Below the pieces are notes generated by a model, which was not told the DNA's origin, did not search any database, and saw only the letters and a program-made list of their open reading frames with translations. This document shows, one piece after another, positions 7,017 through 13,187 of a stretch of 18,498 nucleotides of DNA. Source of the DNA: Hydrocurvibacter sp036169815 (GTDB taxonomy: Bacteria; Campylobacterota; Campylobacteria; Campylobacterales; Sulfurimonadaceae); NCBI GenBank assembly GCA_036169815.1, contig JAVHOA010000036.1, positions 1-18,498 of the forward strand, given 5' to 3'. Within the stretch, counting starts at the first letter, position 1. Each line of letters begins with the position of its first letter. Made by a program: the position numbers and the translations under genes.

Positions 7017-7409
7017 ATGAAAATAGCAATTGGAGTCAAAGATGATACGCTTACTTTTTTTGGTAACGCAGGACACACACCAAGTTTTGCAATCTTTGAG
7101 CTAAGTGGCGCGGGGATGTTTCGCTCATTTAAACTTTTGGAAACACGACACAACTCAAGAACGGATTTGGATGCGCACGAGCACGAGGAGCATCATGTCT
7201 GCTCGCATGGAAGTGATGACGCAGAACATGTAGCACAGCACTTTAAAATGGGTGAAGTTTTAGAAGATTGTGACTATCTTGTAGTACAGCGTGCGTGTAA
7301 AAATACAGCAAATGCTATGAAAAATCACGGAGTGAAAATAGTGAAATATGAGGGTGCATCCACAAAAAGCGATGCTATTTTAAAAGAGCTTTCGGCAAAA
7401 TTTGCTTAA
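7017..7409 (+). CDS. NifX/NifB-like (dinitrogenase iron-molybdenum cofactor biosynthesis fold) protein
   Basis: A 130-residue cytoplasmic protein of the Nif_X/FeMo-cofactor-binding family: an N-terminal strand MKIAIGV, then FFGNAGHTPSFAIFEL (14-29) where the family usually has a HFG...F element, and a C-terminal LEDCDYLVVQRA / GVKIVKY segment. Family members bind Fe-S or Mo-Fe clusters, but many occur outside nitrogenase loci, and no nif gene is in this window. The unusual part is residues 53-75, which hold seven His and one Cys (H54, H56, H59, H60, C62, H64, H71, H75), an apparent metal-binding loop. It is monocistronic with its own extended -10 promoter. Its stop shares the four bases TTAA with the stop of the convergent methyltransferase gene. 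Confidence 0.8.
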   Translation: MKIAIGVKDDTLTFFGNAGHTPSFAIFELSGAGMFRSFKLLETRHNSRTDLDAHEHEEHHVCSHGSDDAEHVAQHFKMGEVLEDCDYLVVQRACKNTANAMKNHGVKIVKYEGASTKSDAILKELSAKFA

Positions 7410-7420
7410 GCTCTCTTTTT
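7385..7420. terminator. Bidirectional intrinsic terminator over two overlapping stop codons
   Basis: AGAGCTT (7385-7391) pairs with AAGCTCT (7408-7414), and the loop contains a further GCAAA/TTTGC pairing. On the plus strand the hairpin is followed by CTTTTT; on the minus strand it is followed by TTTT. It would end both the NifX-like transcript and the leftward methyltransferase operon, and lies inside the last codons of both genes. Confidence 0.65.
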
Positions 7421-8092
7421 AAAGATTAAAAGCGTTTTATCGAGTTCATCATAAAGCGAAAATGTCTGTTTATCATGGAGTTTGAGAGATTTTACTTTCT
7501 CAAACACTTGGATTTTATGAAAATATTGGATAATCGTGTCTTGATATTTTGTAAATTTTCCCGCTGCATCTTTTTCAAAAAGAGTGAATTTTGTATGGAG
7601 TTCATTATTTTGAAAAACTGCATCAACATTGAGAAACTCTTGCACATTTTCACTGCTCATCGTTCCCTCAGCCACATCGCTAAACCCATACAAAGTATTG
7701 ATATCAGCGATAAAAACGCCATTCTCATTCAGTTTTTGTGCAACCGCATCTAAAAACTTTAAAAGTGCTTCTTTGTCTAAAAAGTTGAGTACATCAAAGA
7801 TTGCCACAATGGCGTCATAGGTGCCATCAACTTCACTCACATCGATACACTCAGCGTCTAAGCCTTGAAGCTTACACTCCTCAACCATCACAGCTGAGAG
7901 GTCAACTCCCTTACATGTAACGCCATCGCTTTTCATCCGACGCATAAAACCGCCACGTCCACAGCCAACATCTAGCAGTGTTTTCACCTCATAACTATCG
8001 AGTTCTGAACGGTAAAGATCATATAAAGCTTCCGTAGCTTCTTCAATACCTAAAAGATGTTCCGCTTTTGCGTAAAGATCAAGATTTGTCAT
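7406..8092 (-). CDS. Class I SAM-dependent methyltransferase
   Basis: A 228-residue soluble protein with a Rossmann-type methyltransferase core: motif I DVGCGRGGF (41-49), the acidic residue ending strand 2 at Asp64 (GVDLS), and a motif IV-like segment YDAIVAIFDVLNFL near 92-105. The substrate cannot be told; the general type is that of small-molecule or unassigned methyltransferases. The ATG at 8092 has GGAG upstream and overlaps the end of hisG by 14 nt, making it the last gene of a four-gene leftward operon. The exact palindrome at 7911-7920 is read as VTCKG between motif I and the acidic residue. The 3' end overlaps the convergent gene by the TTAA tetramer. Confidence 0.82.
   Translation of the reverse strand: MTNLDLYAKAEHLLGIEEATEALYDLYRSELDSYEVKTLLDVGCGRGGFMRRMKSDGVTCKGVDLSAVMVEECKLQGLDAECIDVSEVDGTYDAIVAIFDVLNFLDKEALLKFLDAVAQKLNENGVFIADINTLYGFSDVAEGTMSSENVQEFLNVDAVFQNNELHTKFTLFEKDAAGKFTKYQDTIIQYFHKIQVFEKVKSLKLHDKQTFSLYDELDKTLLIFKKRA
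7911..7920. repeat. Iterated palindrome, exact copy
   Basis: TTACATGTAA in the methyltransferase gene, flanked by C on both sides, read as V-T-C-K. Confidence 0.8.
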
Positions 8093-8711
8093 TTTGCTCC
8101 GCTTTAATCACTTTTTCTATTTTTTCAAAAATATCAAGCACTTCGCTTTTTTTCTCAAAAAAACTATTTTTATTGGCGATAAGATAAGTAGAAGACTCCA
8201 TAATATCTTGCACAACTTCCAAACCATTTTGCTCCATCGTCGCACCAGTTTGCACAATATCTACAATCATATCAGCAAGCCCAACTAGCGGAGCGAGCTC
8301 GATGGAGCCATAGAGTTTAATAATCTCAGCGGCGATAGCTCGATCTGAAAAGTAGCGTTTTGTGATATTGACCATCTTTGTCGCAACTTTAATCTCAGGT
8401 TTGCTAAGGTCGAGCTTTTCACCTTTTTTCATCCCAATTGCTACTTTACAAACACCGCGGCGAAGGTCCAAAAGACGGATAACATCAAGTCCTTGCTCCT
8501 CTAAAGTGTCAAGTCCCACAACACCAATATCCGCGGCTTGATGATACACATACGTAGCAACATCTTGATTGCGCACAAGTAAAAACTTAAATTTTGGAGT
8601 TTCTAAGATCAATTTGCGATCATCAAATGCAAAACTATCCCCAAAAATAGTTGTAAAAATCTCTAAAGTCTCTTCAGCAATCCGCCCTTTTGGAAGTGCA
8701 ACTGTTAGCAT
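8079..8711 (-). CDS. hisG: ATP phosphoribosyltransferase HisG, short form
   Basis: HisG joins ATP and PRPP to phosphoribosyl-ATP, the first step of histidine synthesis. The 210-residue protein shows the N-terminal LTVALPKGRI, DIGVVGLDTL (61-70), and the family signature region ELAPLVGLADMIVDIVQTGA with the PRPP-binding VQTGATM at 153-159. It ends at the point where long-form enzymes continue into the roughly 80-residue ACT-like regulatory domain, so it is a HisG_S enzyme. Such enzymes are normally active and feedback-regulated only with the HisRS-like partner HisZ, which is not in this window. The ATG has AAAGG 7 nt upstream and overlaps the coaX stop by 7 nt. No other his gene is nearby. Confidence 0.95.
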   Translation of the reverse strand: MLTVALPKGRIAEETLEIFTTIFGDSFAFDDRKLILETPKFKFLLVRNQDVATYVYHQAADIGVVGLDTLEEQGLDVIRLLDLRRGVCKVAIGMKKGEKLDLSKPEIKVATKMVNITKRYFSDRAIAAEIIKLYGSIELAPLVGLADMIVDIVQTGATMEQNGLEVVQDIMESSTYLIANKNSFFEKKSEVLDIFEKIEKVIKAEQNDKS

Positions 8712-9337
8712 AAATTGGCCTTTTTCATAATATTTTCCATCCCCTTAAAGAGTAACGCTTCATCTAAAATAGCCTCTTTAAAAATATGTTTAAGTTTGGG
8801 TGCATCTCCGCCTGTAAGGTAGATTGGTAAAGCGTGGCTTAGGACATCTCGGTAGAGTAACCCTAGCTGCCCATACGTCAGTGCATCCCGTGAATTTTTC
8901 GGCATTTTATCCAAATCCACCTCAAAGTTATATGAGTAATCAAGCCTTAGTGAGAGTTCTTTGTAGGCTTTAGCGCTTACATGTAAGCCCAAAGTGATAT
9001 ACCCGCCACAAAAAACTCCATCTCTCACTACATCCACGGTGATAGCACTTCCCGCATCGATAATCACTCCATTTTCCACCGCTTCACACCCAGCAATGCG
9101 GTCAATGCCCATGGTTTTATAGTAGTTTTTCCACTCCACAAAACTACTCAAGTCAATCCAGTTTGCAAAATTTTTTACTTCATTAGCAAAGGCTTCATTG
9201 ACGCAGATATAAAATACCTTTTCATCACTTGCGCAAAGGGTATAGTCAGCTACTAAAATCTTCTCTTTTTTCCCATCTTTAAAAAAATCAAGCGTGGTGT
9301 TTCCAATATCACACAGTATCAATCTTGTACGCTCCAT
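8705..9337 (-). CDS. coaX: Type III pantothenate kinase CoaX
   Basis: CoaX phosphorylates pantothenate at the first committed step of coenzyme A synthesis and belongs to the acetate/sugar kinase-Hsc70 superfamily. Visible motifs are the phosphate loop DIGNTT (10-15), GIDRIAG (77-83), IIDAGSAITVD (92-102) with its catalytic Asp, GGYITLGL, and TGGDA (175-179). I give the outer ATG at 9337 (210 residues). An internal TTG at 9322 is a serious alternative: it forms a TTGA overlap with the preceding gene's stop, has GGAG 9 nt upstream, and gives an N-terminus (MILCDIGNTT) closer to other CoaX proteins. The exact palindrome at 8987-8996 is read as GLHVS. coaBC, which acts later in the same pathway, is also in this window. 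Confidence 0.93.
   Translation of the reverse strand: MERTRLILCDIGNTTLDFFKDGKKEKILVADYTLCASDEKVFYICVNEAFANEVKNFANWIDLSSFVEWKNYYKTMGIDRIAGCEAVENGVIIDAGSAITVDVVRDGVFCGGYITLGLHVSAKAYKELSLRLDYSYNFEVDLDKMPKNSRDALTYGQLGLLYRDVLSHALPIYLTGGDAPKLKHIFKEAILDEALLFKGMENIMKKANLC
8985..8998. repeat. Iterated palindrome, exact copy in a 14-bp dyad
   Basis: GCTTACATGTAAGC is a perfect 14-bp palindrome inside coaX, read as G-L-H-V-S on the minus strand. Confidence 0.85.
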
Positions 9338-9642
9338 CCCAAACTCGCAAACGCTTCTTTGGCTTTAGAACACAAAGGTGCATCGACAAAAAGGATCTTA
9401 TATTTGAAGTTATGATCGCTAAAGATGACAAGTTTATGGTAAATCTCTTCAAATTTCACGACATCTTTCATCAAGAGTCTGCTCTTTTGAGAAACTGCAA
9501 AAATCGCACTAAAATAGCCCCTTGTATCGGTTGCGTGATAGATTTTTATCTTGTTTCTCACACCAAGCTGTGCGGGTTTTATTTCATGCATTTTTTTATA
9601 TAAACTTCCATGCTCTCTGAGTGAATCGACTATTGTTTGCAT
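9319..9642 (-). CDS. Small conserved-looking protein of unknown function
   Basis: I do not recognise this 107-residue soluble protein. It has no signal peptide or membrane segment and is rich in Lys and aromatic residues. The pattern MQTIVDSLREHG, then GVRNKIKIYHATDTRGYFSAIF near 27-48, then a hydrophobic YKILFVDAPLC strand near 83-93, suggests a small alpha/beta protein. An in-frame GTG lies at 9711, but the ATG at 9642 is chosen because AAGGA sits exactly 5 nt upstream of it and because the extra 23 residues would overlap the promoter region shared with glmU. It is the first gene of the leftward operon with coaX, hisG and a methyltransferase. Confidence 0.65.
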   Translation of the reverse strand: MQTIVDSLREHGSLYKKMHEIKPAQLGVRNKIKIYHATDTRGYFSAIFAVSQKSRLLMKDVVKFEEIYHKLVIFSDHNFKYKILFVDAPLCSKAKEAFASLGWSVQD

Positions 9643-9682
9643 CAGTTTCCTTATTTGAAGTCCATAAAGACTTATATCCAAA

Positions 9683-9688
9683 ATTATA
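9683..9688 (-). promoter_or_regulatory. -10 box of the leftward coaX-hisG operon
   Basis: A perfect TATAAT on the minus strand, 41 nt before the ATG of the first gene. Its -35 zone would fall on the glmU -10 at 9701-9706. Confidence 0.5.
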
Positions 9689-9697
9689 GTCCCTCTT

Positions 9698-9706
9698 TGG
9701 TATAAT
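9698..9706 (+). promoter_or_regulatory. glmU: Extended -10 promoter of glmU
   Basis: TGGTATAAT is a perfect hexamer with the TGN extension, 33 nt before the glmU ATG, and lies back-to-back with the leftward -10 at 9683-9688. Confidence 0.65.
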
Positions 9707-9739
9707 CCCACTTATAAAAAATCACTCTAAAGTCATACT

Positions 9740-11038
9740 ATGAACAATATTTCTATTATCATCCTCGCTGCAGGCAAAGGCAGCCGTATGAAGTCACCAA
9801 AAGCAAAAGTCCTCCACACCATCAGCGGTAAATCGATGCTCTACCACATCACAAAAGAGTCTTTACATGTAAGCGATGATGTAACTATCGTTGTTGCGCA
9901 CCAAAAAGATGCCGTGATTGCCGAGATTTCTAAAGATTTCGAAAATGTTACTTTTGTAACTCAAGATGATACAAACTTCCCCGGAACTGGCGGAGCGATG
10001 AAAAATGTTGTTGCCAAACATGAAAAAGTTTTAGTTTTAAATGGCGATATGCCACTCATCACAGCTGAAGCGTTACAAGGCTTTTTAGACACAGATGCAG
10101 ATATTCTCCTCTCCATCTTTAATCTGGCAAATCCAAGTGGCTATGGCCGTGTGAAGATAGAAAATGAAGAGGTCAGCTACATCATCGAACAAAAAGATGC
10201 AAATACGCAGGAACTTGCCATCACAACAGTCAATGCAGGTATTTATGCGTTTAAAAAAGAGGTTTTAGAGCGTTATATCCCTCGCCTTAGCAATGCCAAT
10301 GCACAAAATGAGTATTACCTCACCGATGTGATTCAAATGGCAAAAAATGACGGCTTACTTATAAAACCGCTTTTAGTAGATGAGGAGCATTTTAAGGGAG
10401 TAAACTCCAAAATAGACCTCGCTGCTTCTGAGGTCATTATGCAAGAACGCATACGCAATAGATGGATGGCTGCGGGTGTCATCATGAACCTTCCACAAAC
10501 TATATATATTGAAGAGGGGGTTGTATTTCAAGGCGAGTGTGTTGTAGAAAATAACTGCCGTATCACGGGAAAAAGCATCATTGCAAACTCTGTTATCAAA
10601 TCTTCAAGCGTTGTGGAAGACTCAGTGCTTATTGACTCAGATATCGGGCCACTTGCGCATATTCGCCCTGCTTCGCATATCCAAGGCACACACATTGGAA
10701 ACTTTGTTGAAGTTAAAAAAAGTACACTCAAAGGGGTCAAAGCTGGACATCTCAGCTACCTTGGCGACAGCGAAATAGACGAGGGAACCAACATCGGTGC
10801 GGGAACTATTACATGTAACTATGATGGGGTTAAAAAATATAAAACAATCATCGGAAAAAATGTCTTTATAGGAAGCGACAGCCAACTCGTAGCACCCGTG
10901 ACGATTGAAGATGACGTCATGATTGCCGCTGGAACCACTGTGACAAGCGGAACTGTTGTCAAAGGAAGCCTTGCCATCAGCAGAACAAAACTCAAATTTT
11001 TAGAGGGTTTTTACTATAAATTTTTTGGTAACAAGTAG
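9740..11038 (+). CDS. glmU: Bifunctional GlcN-1-P acetyltransferase / UDP-GlcNAc pyrophosphorylase GlmU
   Basis: GlmU makes UDP-N-acetylglucosamine, the entry compound for murein and lipid A. The N-terminal uridyltransferase domain shows ILAAGKGSRMKSPKAKVLH (8-26), PGTGGAMKNV (81-90), the Mg2+ Asp103 in LNGDMPL and a later NAGIYAF. The C-terminal part is a left-handed beta helix of hexapeptide repeats with GPLAHIRP, the catalytic-His region KAGHLSYLGD and GAGTITCNYDG. The 432-residue length is usual for Campylobacterota. It has its own extended -10 promoter and a weak ribosome-binding site. Two exact palindromes occur: 9863-9872 (SLHVS, in a variable loop) and 10809-10818 (ITCNY, inside the conserved acetyltransferase motif, where codon choice alone completes the palindrome). 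Confidence 0.97.
   Translation: MNNISIIILAAGKGSRMKSPKAKVLHTISGKSMLYHITKESLHVSDDVTIVVAHQKDAVIAEISKDFENVTFVTQDDTNFPGTGGAMKNVVAKHEKVLVLNGDMPLITAEALQGFLDTDADILLSIFNLANPSGYGRVKIENEEVSYIIEQKDANTQELAITTVNAGIYAFKKEVLERYIPRLSNANAQNEYYLTDVIQMAKNDGLLIKPLLVDEEHFKGVNSKIDLAASEVIMQERIRNRWMAAGVIMNLPQTIYIEEGVVFQGECVVENNCRITGKSIIANSVIKSSSVVEDSVLIDSDIGPLAHIRPASHIQGTHIGNFVEVKKSTLKGVKAGHLSYLGDSEIDEGTNIGAGTITCNYDGVKKYKTIIGKNVFIGSDSQLVAPVTIEDDVMIAAGTTVTSGTVVKGSLAISRTKLKFLEGFYYKFFGNK
9863..9872. repeat. Iterated palindrome, exact copy
   Basis: TTACATGTAA in the N-terminal domain of glmU, preceded by CT and followed by GC; read as S-L-H-V-S. Confidence 0.8.
10809..10818. repeat. Iterated palindrome, exact copy in a conserved motif
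   Basis: TTACATGTAA encoding I-T-C-N in the conserved GTITCNYDG of GlmU. Because the protein sequence is fixed by function, this copy may be partly coincidental. Confidence 0.6.
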
Positions 11039-11042
11039 CAAT

Positions 11043-11729
11043 TTACGTGAGCAGTAACACGCCCGCAAAACGCCCTGTACTTCCCTCTTTGCGGTAGGAA
11101 AAATAGGTTTTTGTGTGGCAGGCCGTGCACACACTCTCATTTATAATATTTTCTTCAGCTATTTTGCATGCTCGCAACTGTGACACAATAATCTTATTGA
11201 TATCAAGATAATACTTTGCATCACGCACTTCAAATGCATAATGAAACTCTTTGGCACTTTCAACTATCTCGCGCCCCACTTCATAGCAACACGCACCGAT
11301 GGAGGGCCCAAGAGTGACAACTATATTTTGGCTCAAAGCGCCATACTCGGCTTCTAGCATCTCTATAACATTTTTTACAATATTGCCAAATGCGCCCGCA
11401 CGTCCAACATGTGCCACACCAATAGCCTTACATGTAAGGGGTGTAGAAGTCCAAAAGAGCACAGGAGTGCAATCGGCAACCATCACCATGAGGGGAATAT
11501 TGCTTTTATTTGTCACAAGAGCATCACAGGTAGGAGGATTGTAAAAATTATCTTCATCACCTACAATATGAACCGTATTGGAATGAATCTGCTTCATATG
11601 CACAAGCGCATCACGCTCAAAGCCTAGCTTGTAAGCGAGTTGTGTATGATTTGCATATACGCTCTTGAGCGCATCTCCGACATGAAAAGCGAGATTTCCA
11701 TCCTCTTTATTTGTAAAATAGTGTTTCAT
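11043..11729 (-). CDS. pgeF: PgeF/YfiH (DUF152, laccase-domain) protein, probable peptidoglycan editing factor
   Basis: A 228-residue cytoplasmic protein of the multi-copper-polyphenol-oxidase-like DUF152 family. In E. coli, PgeF removes UDP-MurNAc-L-Ser so that L-Ala is kept as the first stem-peptide residue. The three metal/catalytic positions are present: His49 (KQIHSNTV), Cys87 (VADCTPV) and His107 (GVAHVG), followed by GPSIGACCYEVG and a C-terminal FSYRKEG. The usual HAGWRG is altered to HVGRAG. The start is taken as ATG 11729 with GGTG 9 nt upstream; TTG at 11744 is in frame but has no better site. It converges on glmU with only 4 nt between. The exact palindrome at 11428-11437 is read as PLTCKA, just before the active-site His107. 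Confidence 0.88.
   Translation of the reverse strand: MKHYFTNKEDGNLAFHVGDALKSVYANHTQLAYKLGFERDALVHMKQIHSNTVHIVGDEDNFYNPPTCDALVTNKSNIPLMVMVADCTPVLFWTSTPLTCKAIGVAHVGRAGAFGNIVKNVIEMLEAEYGALSQNIVVTLGPSIGACCYEVGREIVESAKEFHYAFEVRDAKYYLDINKIIVSQLRACKIAEENIINESVCTACHTKTYFSYRKEGSTGRFAGVLLLT
11428..11437. repeat. Iterated palindrome, exact copy
   Basis: TTACATGTAA flanked by CC and GG, giving a 14-bp perfect palindrome at 11426-11439; read as L-T-C-K-A in PgeF. Confidence 0.85.
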
Positions 11730-11761
11730 TTTTGCAATCACCAAAAATTAAGATTACGCTT

Positions 11762-11767
11762 ATTGTA
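11762..11767 (-). promoter_or_regulatory. Possible -10 for pgeF
   Basis: TACAAT on the minus strand, five of six consensus positions, 32 nt before the preferred ATG. No extension or -35 is recognisable. Confidence 0.3.
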
Positions 11768-11832
11768 ACCTAAAAAATTTATTTTTTTATGCACACAAGG
11801 TCCGTTTTTATTCCTTTTCATCAGTAACTTAT

Positions 11833-11841
11833 TGATAAAAT
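11833..11841 (+). promoter_or_regulatory. Extended -10 promoter of the DEAD-box helicase
   Basis: TGATAAAAT is a TGN extension plus TAAAAT (five of six), 24 nt before the ATG, with ribosome-binding site AAAGGA at 11853-11858. Confidence 0.5.
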
Positions 11842-11865
11842 GCCATCAAATAAAAGGATTTTCAA

Positions 11866-13113
11866 ATGGCGTTTTCAAAACTTAAAATCTCAAAAAATAT
11901 TCTCAAAGCGATAGAGAAAAATGGTTTTCTCACTCCAACTGCTATCCAAGAAAAAGTGATTCCTCTTGTGCTTGGGGGGCATGATATTATGGCCAAAGCC
12001 CAAACAGGAAGTGGAAAAAGTGCGAGTTTTATTGTTCCTATTTTAGAGCTTTTATCGCAAAAAAATCAGGAGGGAAAAGCAAAAATCAGAGTGCTCGTCC
12101 TCACTCCAACACGAGAACTCACCTTGCAAATAGCAAAAACATTTGAAAGTTTTAGCGAGTTTTTAGAGAAAAGACCAAAGATTGTCGCTCTTATCGGTGG
12201 AGAGAGCATAGGCGATCAGCTCTTTGAGATACAAAAAGGGTGTGATATTTTAGTCGCCACTTCAGGACGTTTTCTTGATGTTTTAAGCAAAAAACAGATG
12301 AACCTCTCTCATTTGGAGTTTTTCGTCCTCGATGAAGCCGATAAAATGCTCTCTTTTGGCTTTGTTGCAGAGCTAGATGCTATCCTCGAAGCGATTGCAA
12401 AAAAACGCCAAAACCTACTTTTTTCTGCGACTTATCCGCAAAAAATGCTCACAATCGCCGCTAAGATTACGCAAACTGCACTAGAAATCAACATAGAAGA
12501 TGAAAGCCAAACTGTAGAAAATATCACCCAGCGTGCCATAGCAGTCAATCATGAAAACCGCTCTGCGTTACTGCGTCATCTGCTATTACAAAACAGATGG
12601 CAAAAAGTTTTAGTCTTTATGGCAAATAAACGCGCCACTGAAAATATCGCACAAAAGTTTATCAAGCATGGATTTCGTGCGGAGTCTTTTCATGGAGACC
12701 TGAATCAAGAGGATAGAAACTACACCATTGAAGCCTTTAAAACAAAAGATTTTAATATTCTTTTTGCAACAGACCTCATTGCAAGAGGCTTACATGTAGA
12801 AGATATCGATTGCGTTATCAACTTTGATTTACCCCGATCACCGAGTGAGTATATCCATCGTATCGGCAGAACCGCACGCGCTGGAAAAAGTGGAACCGCC
12901 ATCTCATTTATAGGGCTTGAAGATGAGGAACATTTTCGTCTCATCGAAAAACGCTCTAACATAAAACTGTCAAGAGAGCAGATAGAGGGGTTTGAACTCA
13001 AAGGCGAGATGCTCCAAAAACCAAAAGGCGAGGCCCCAATCAAGGGCAAAGGTAAAAGTAAAAAAGATAAATTACGAGAGCAAGCAGCACTTAACGAAAA
13101 CAAAAACTCTTAA
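11866..13113 (+). CDS. rhlE: DEAD-box ATP-dependent RNA helicase (RhlE-like)
   Basis: A 415-residue cytoplasmic RNA helicase with all core motifs in order: Q-motif region TPTAIQEK (23-30), Walker A AQTGSGKS (45-52), PTRELTLQIA (81-90), ATSGR (131-135), DEAD (156-159), SAT (187-189), FHGD (275-278), motif V ATDLIARGLHVEDI (301-314) and motif VI HRIGRTARAG (331-340). The C-terminus (about 390-415) is short, Lys-rich and disordered, as in RhlE-type helicases involved in rRNA or mRNA remodelling. It stands alone between its own promoter and the coaBC promoter. Motif V has His in place of the commonest Asp (RGLD), as in RhlB; the His codon is part of the single-mismatch palindrome at 12790-12799. 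The exact subfamily is less certain than the DEAD-box assignment. Confidence 0.92.
   Translation: MAFSKLKISKNILKAIEKNGFLTPTAIQEKVIPLVLGGHDIMAKAQTGSGKSASFIVPILELLSQKNQEGKAKIRVLVLTPTRELTLQIAKTFESFSEFLEKRPKIVALIGGESIGDQLFEIQKGCDILVATSGRFLDVLSKKQMNLSHLEFFVLDEADKMLSFGFVAELDAILEAIAKKRQNLLFSATYPQKMLTIAAKITQTALEINIEDESQTVENITQRAIAVNHENRSALLRHLLLQNRWQKVLVFMANKRATENIAQKFIKHGFRAESFHGDLNQEDRNYTIEAFKTKDFNILFATDLIARGLHVEDIDCVINFDLPRSPSEYIHRIGRTARAGKSGTAISFIGLEDEEHFRLIEKRSNIKLSREQIEGFELKGEMLQKPKGEAPIKGKGKSKKDKLREQAALNENKNS
12790..12799. repeat. Iterated palindrome, 1-mismatch copy (TTACATGTAG)
   Basis: Inside helicase motif V, read as G-L-H-V-E. Confidence 0.6.
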
Positions 13114-13114
13114 A

Positions 13115-13123
13115 TGTTAGAAT
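13115..13123 (+). promoter_or_regulatory. Possible extended -10 for the coaBC-truA operon
   Basis: TGTTAGAAT is a TGN extension plus TAGAAT (five of six), right after the helicase stop and 64 nt before the coaBC ATG. A second weaker candidate, TACAAT, lies at about 13147-13152. No strong terminator separates the helicase from coaBC, so read-through is also possible. Confidence 0.4.
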
Positions 13124-13187
13124 CTCTTTTATTCAATAAAAAAGTTTTACAATAAACACTAAATTTTACAAATATAAAGGCTTCATA

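Noticed and set aside
12720..13103. 127-codon open frame on the minus strand
   Set aside because: Antisense shadow of the helicase C-terminal motifs; composition dominated by Ser, Leu and Pro, with no supporting signal.
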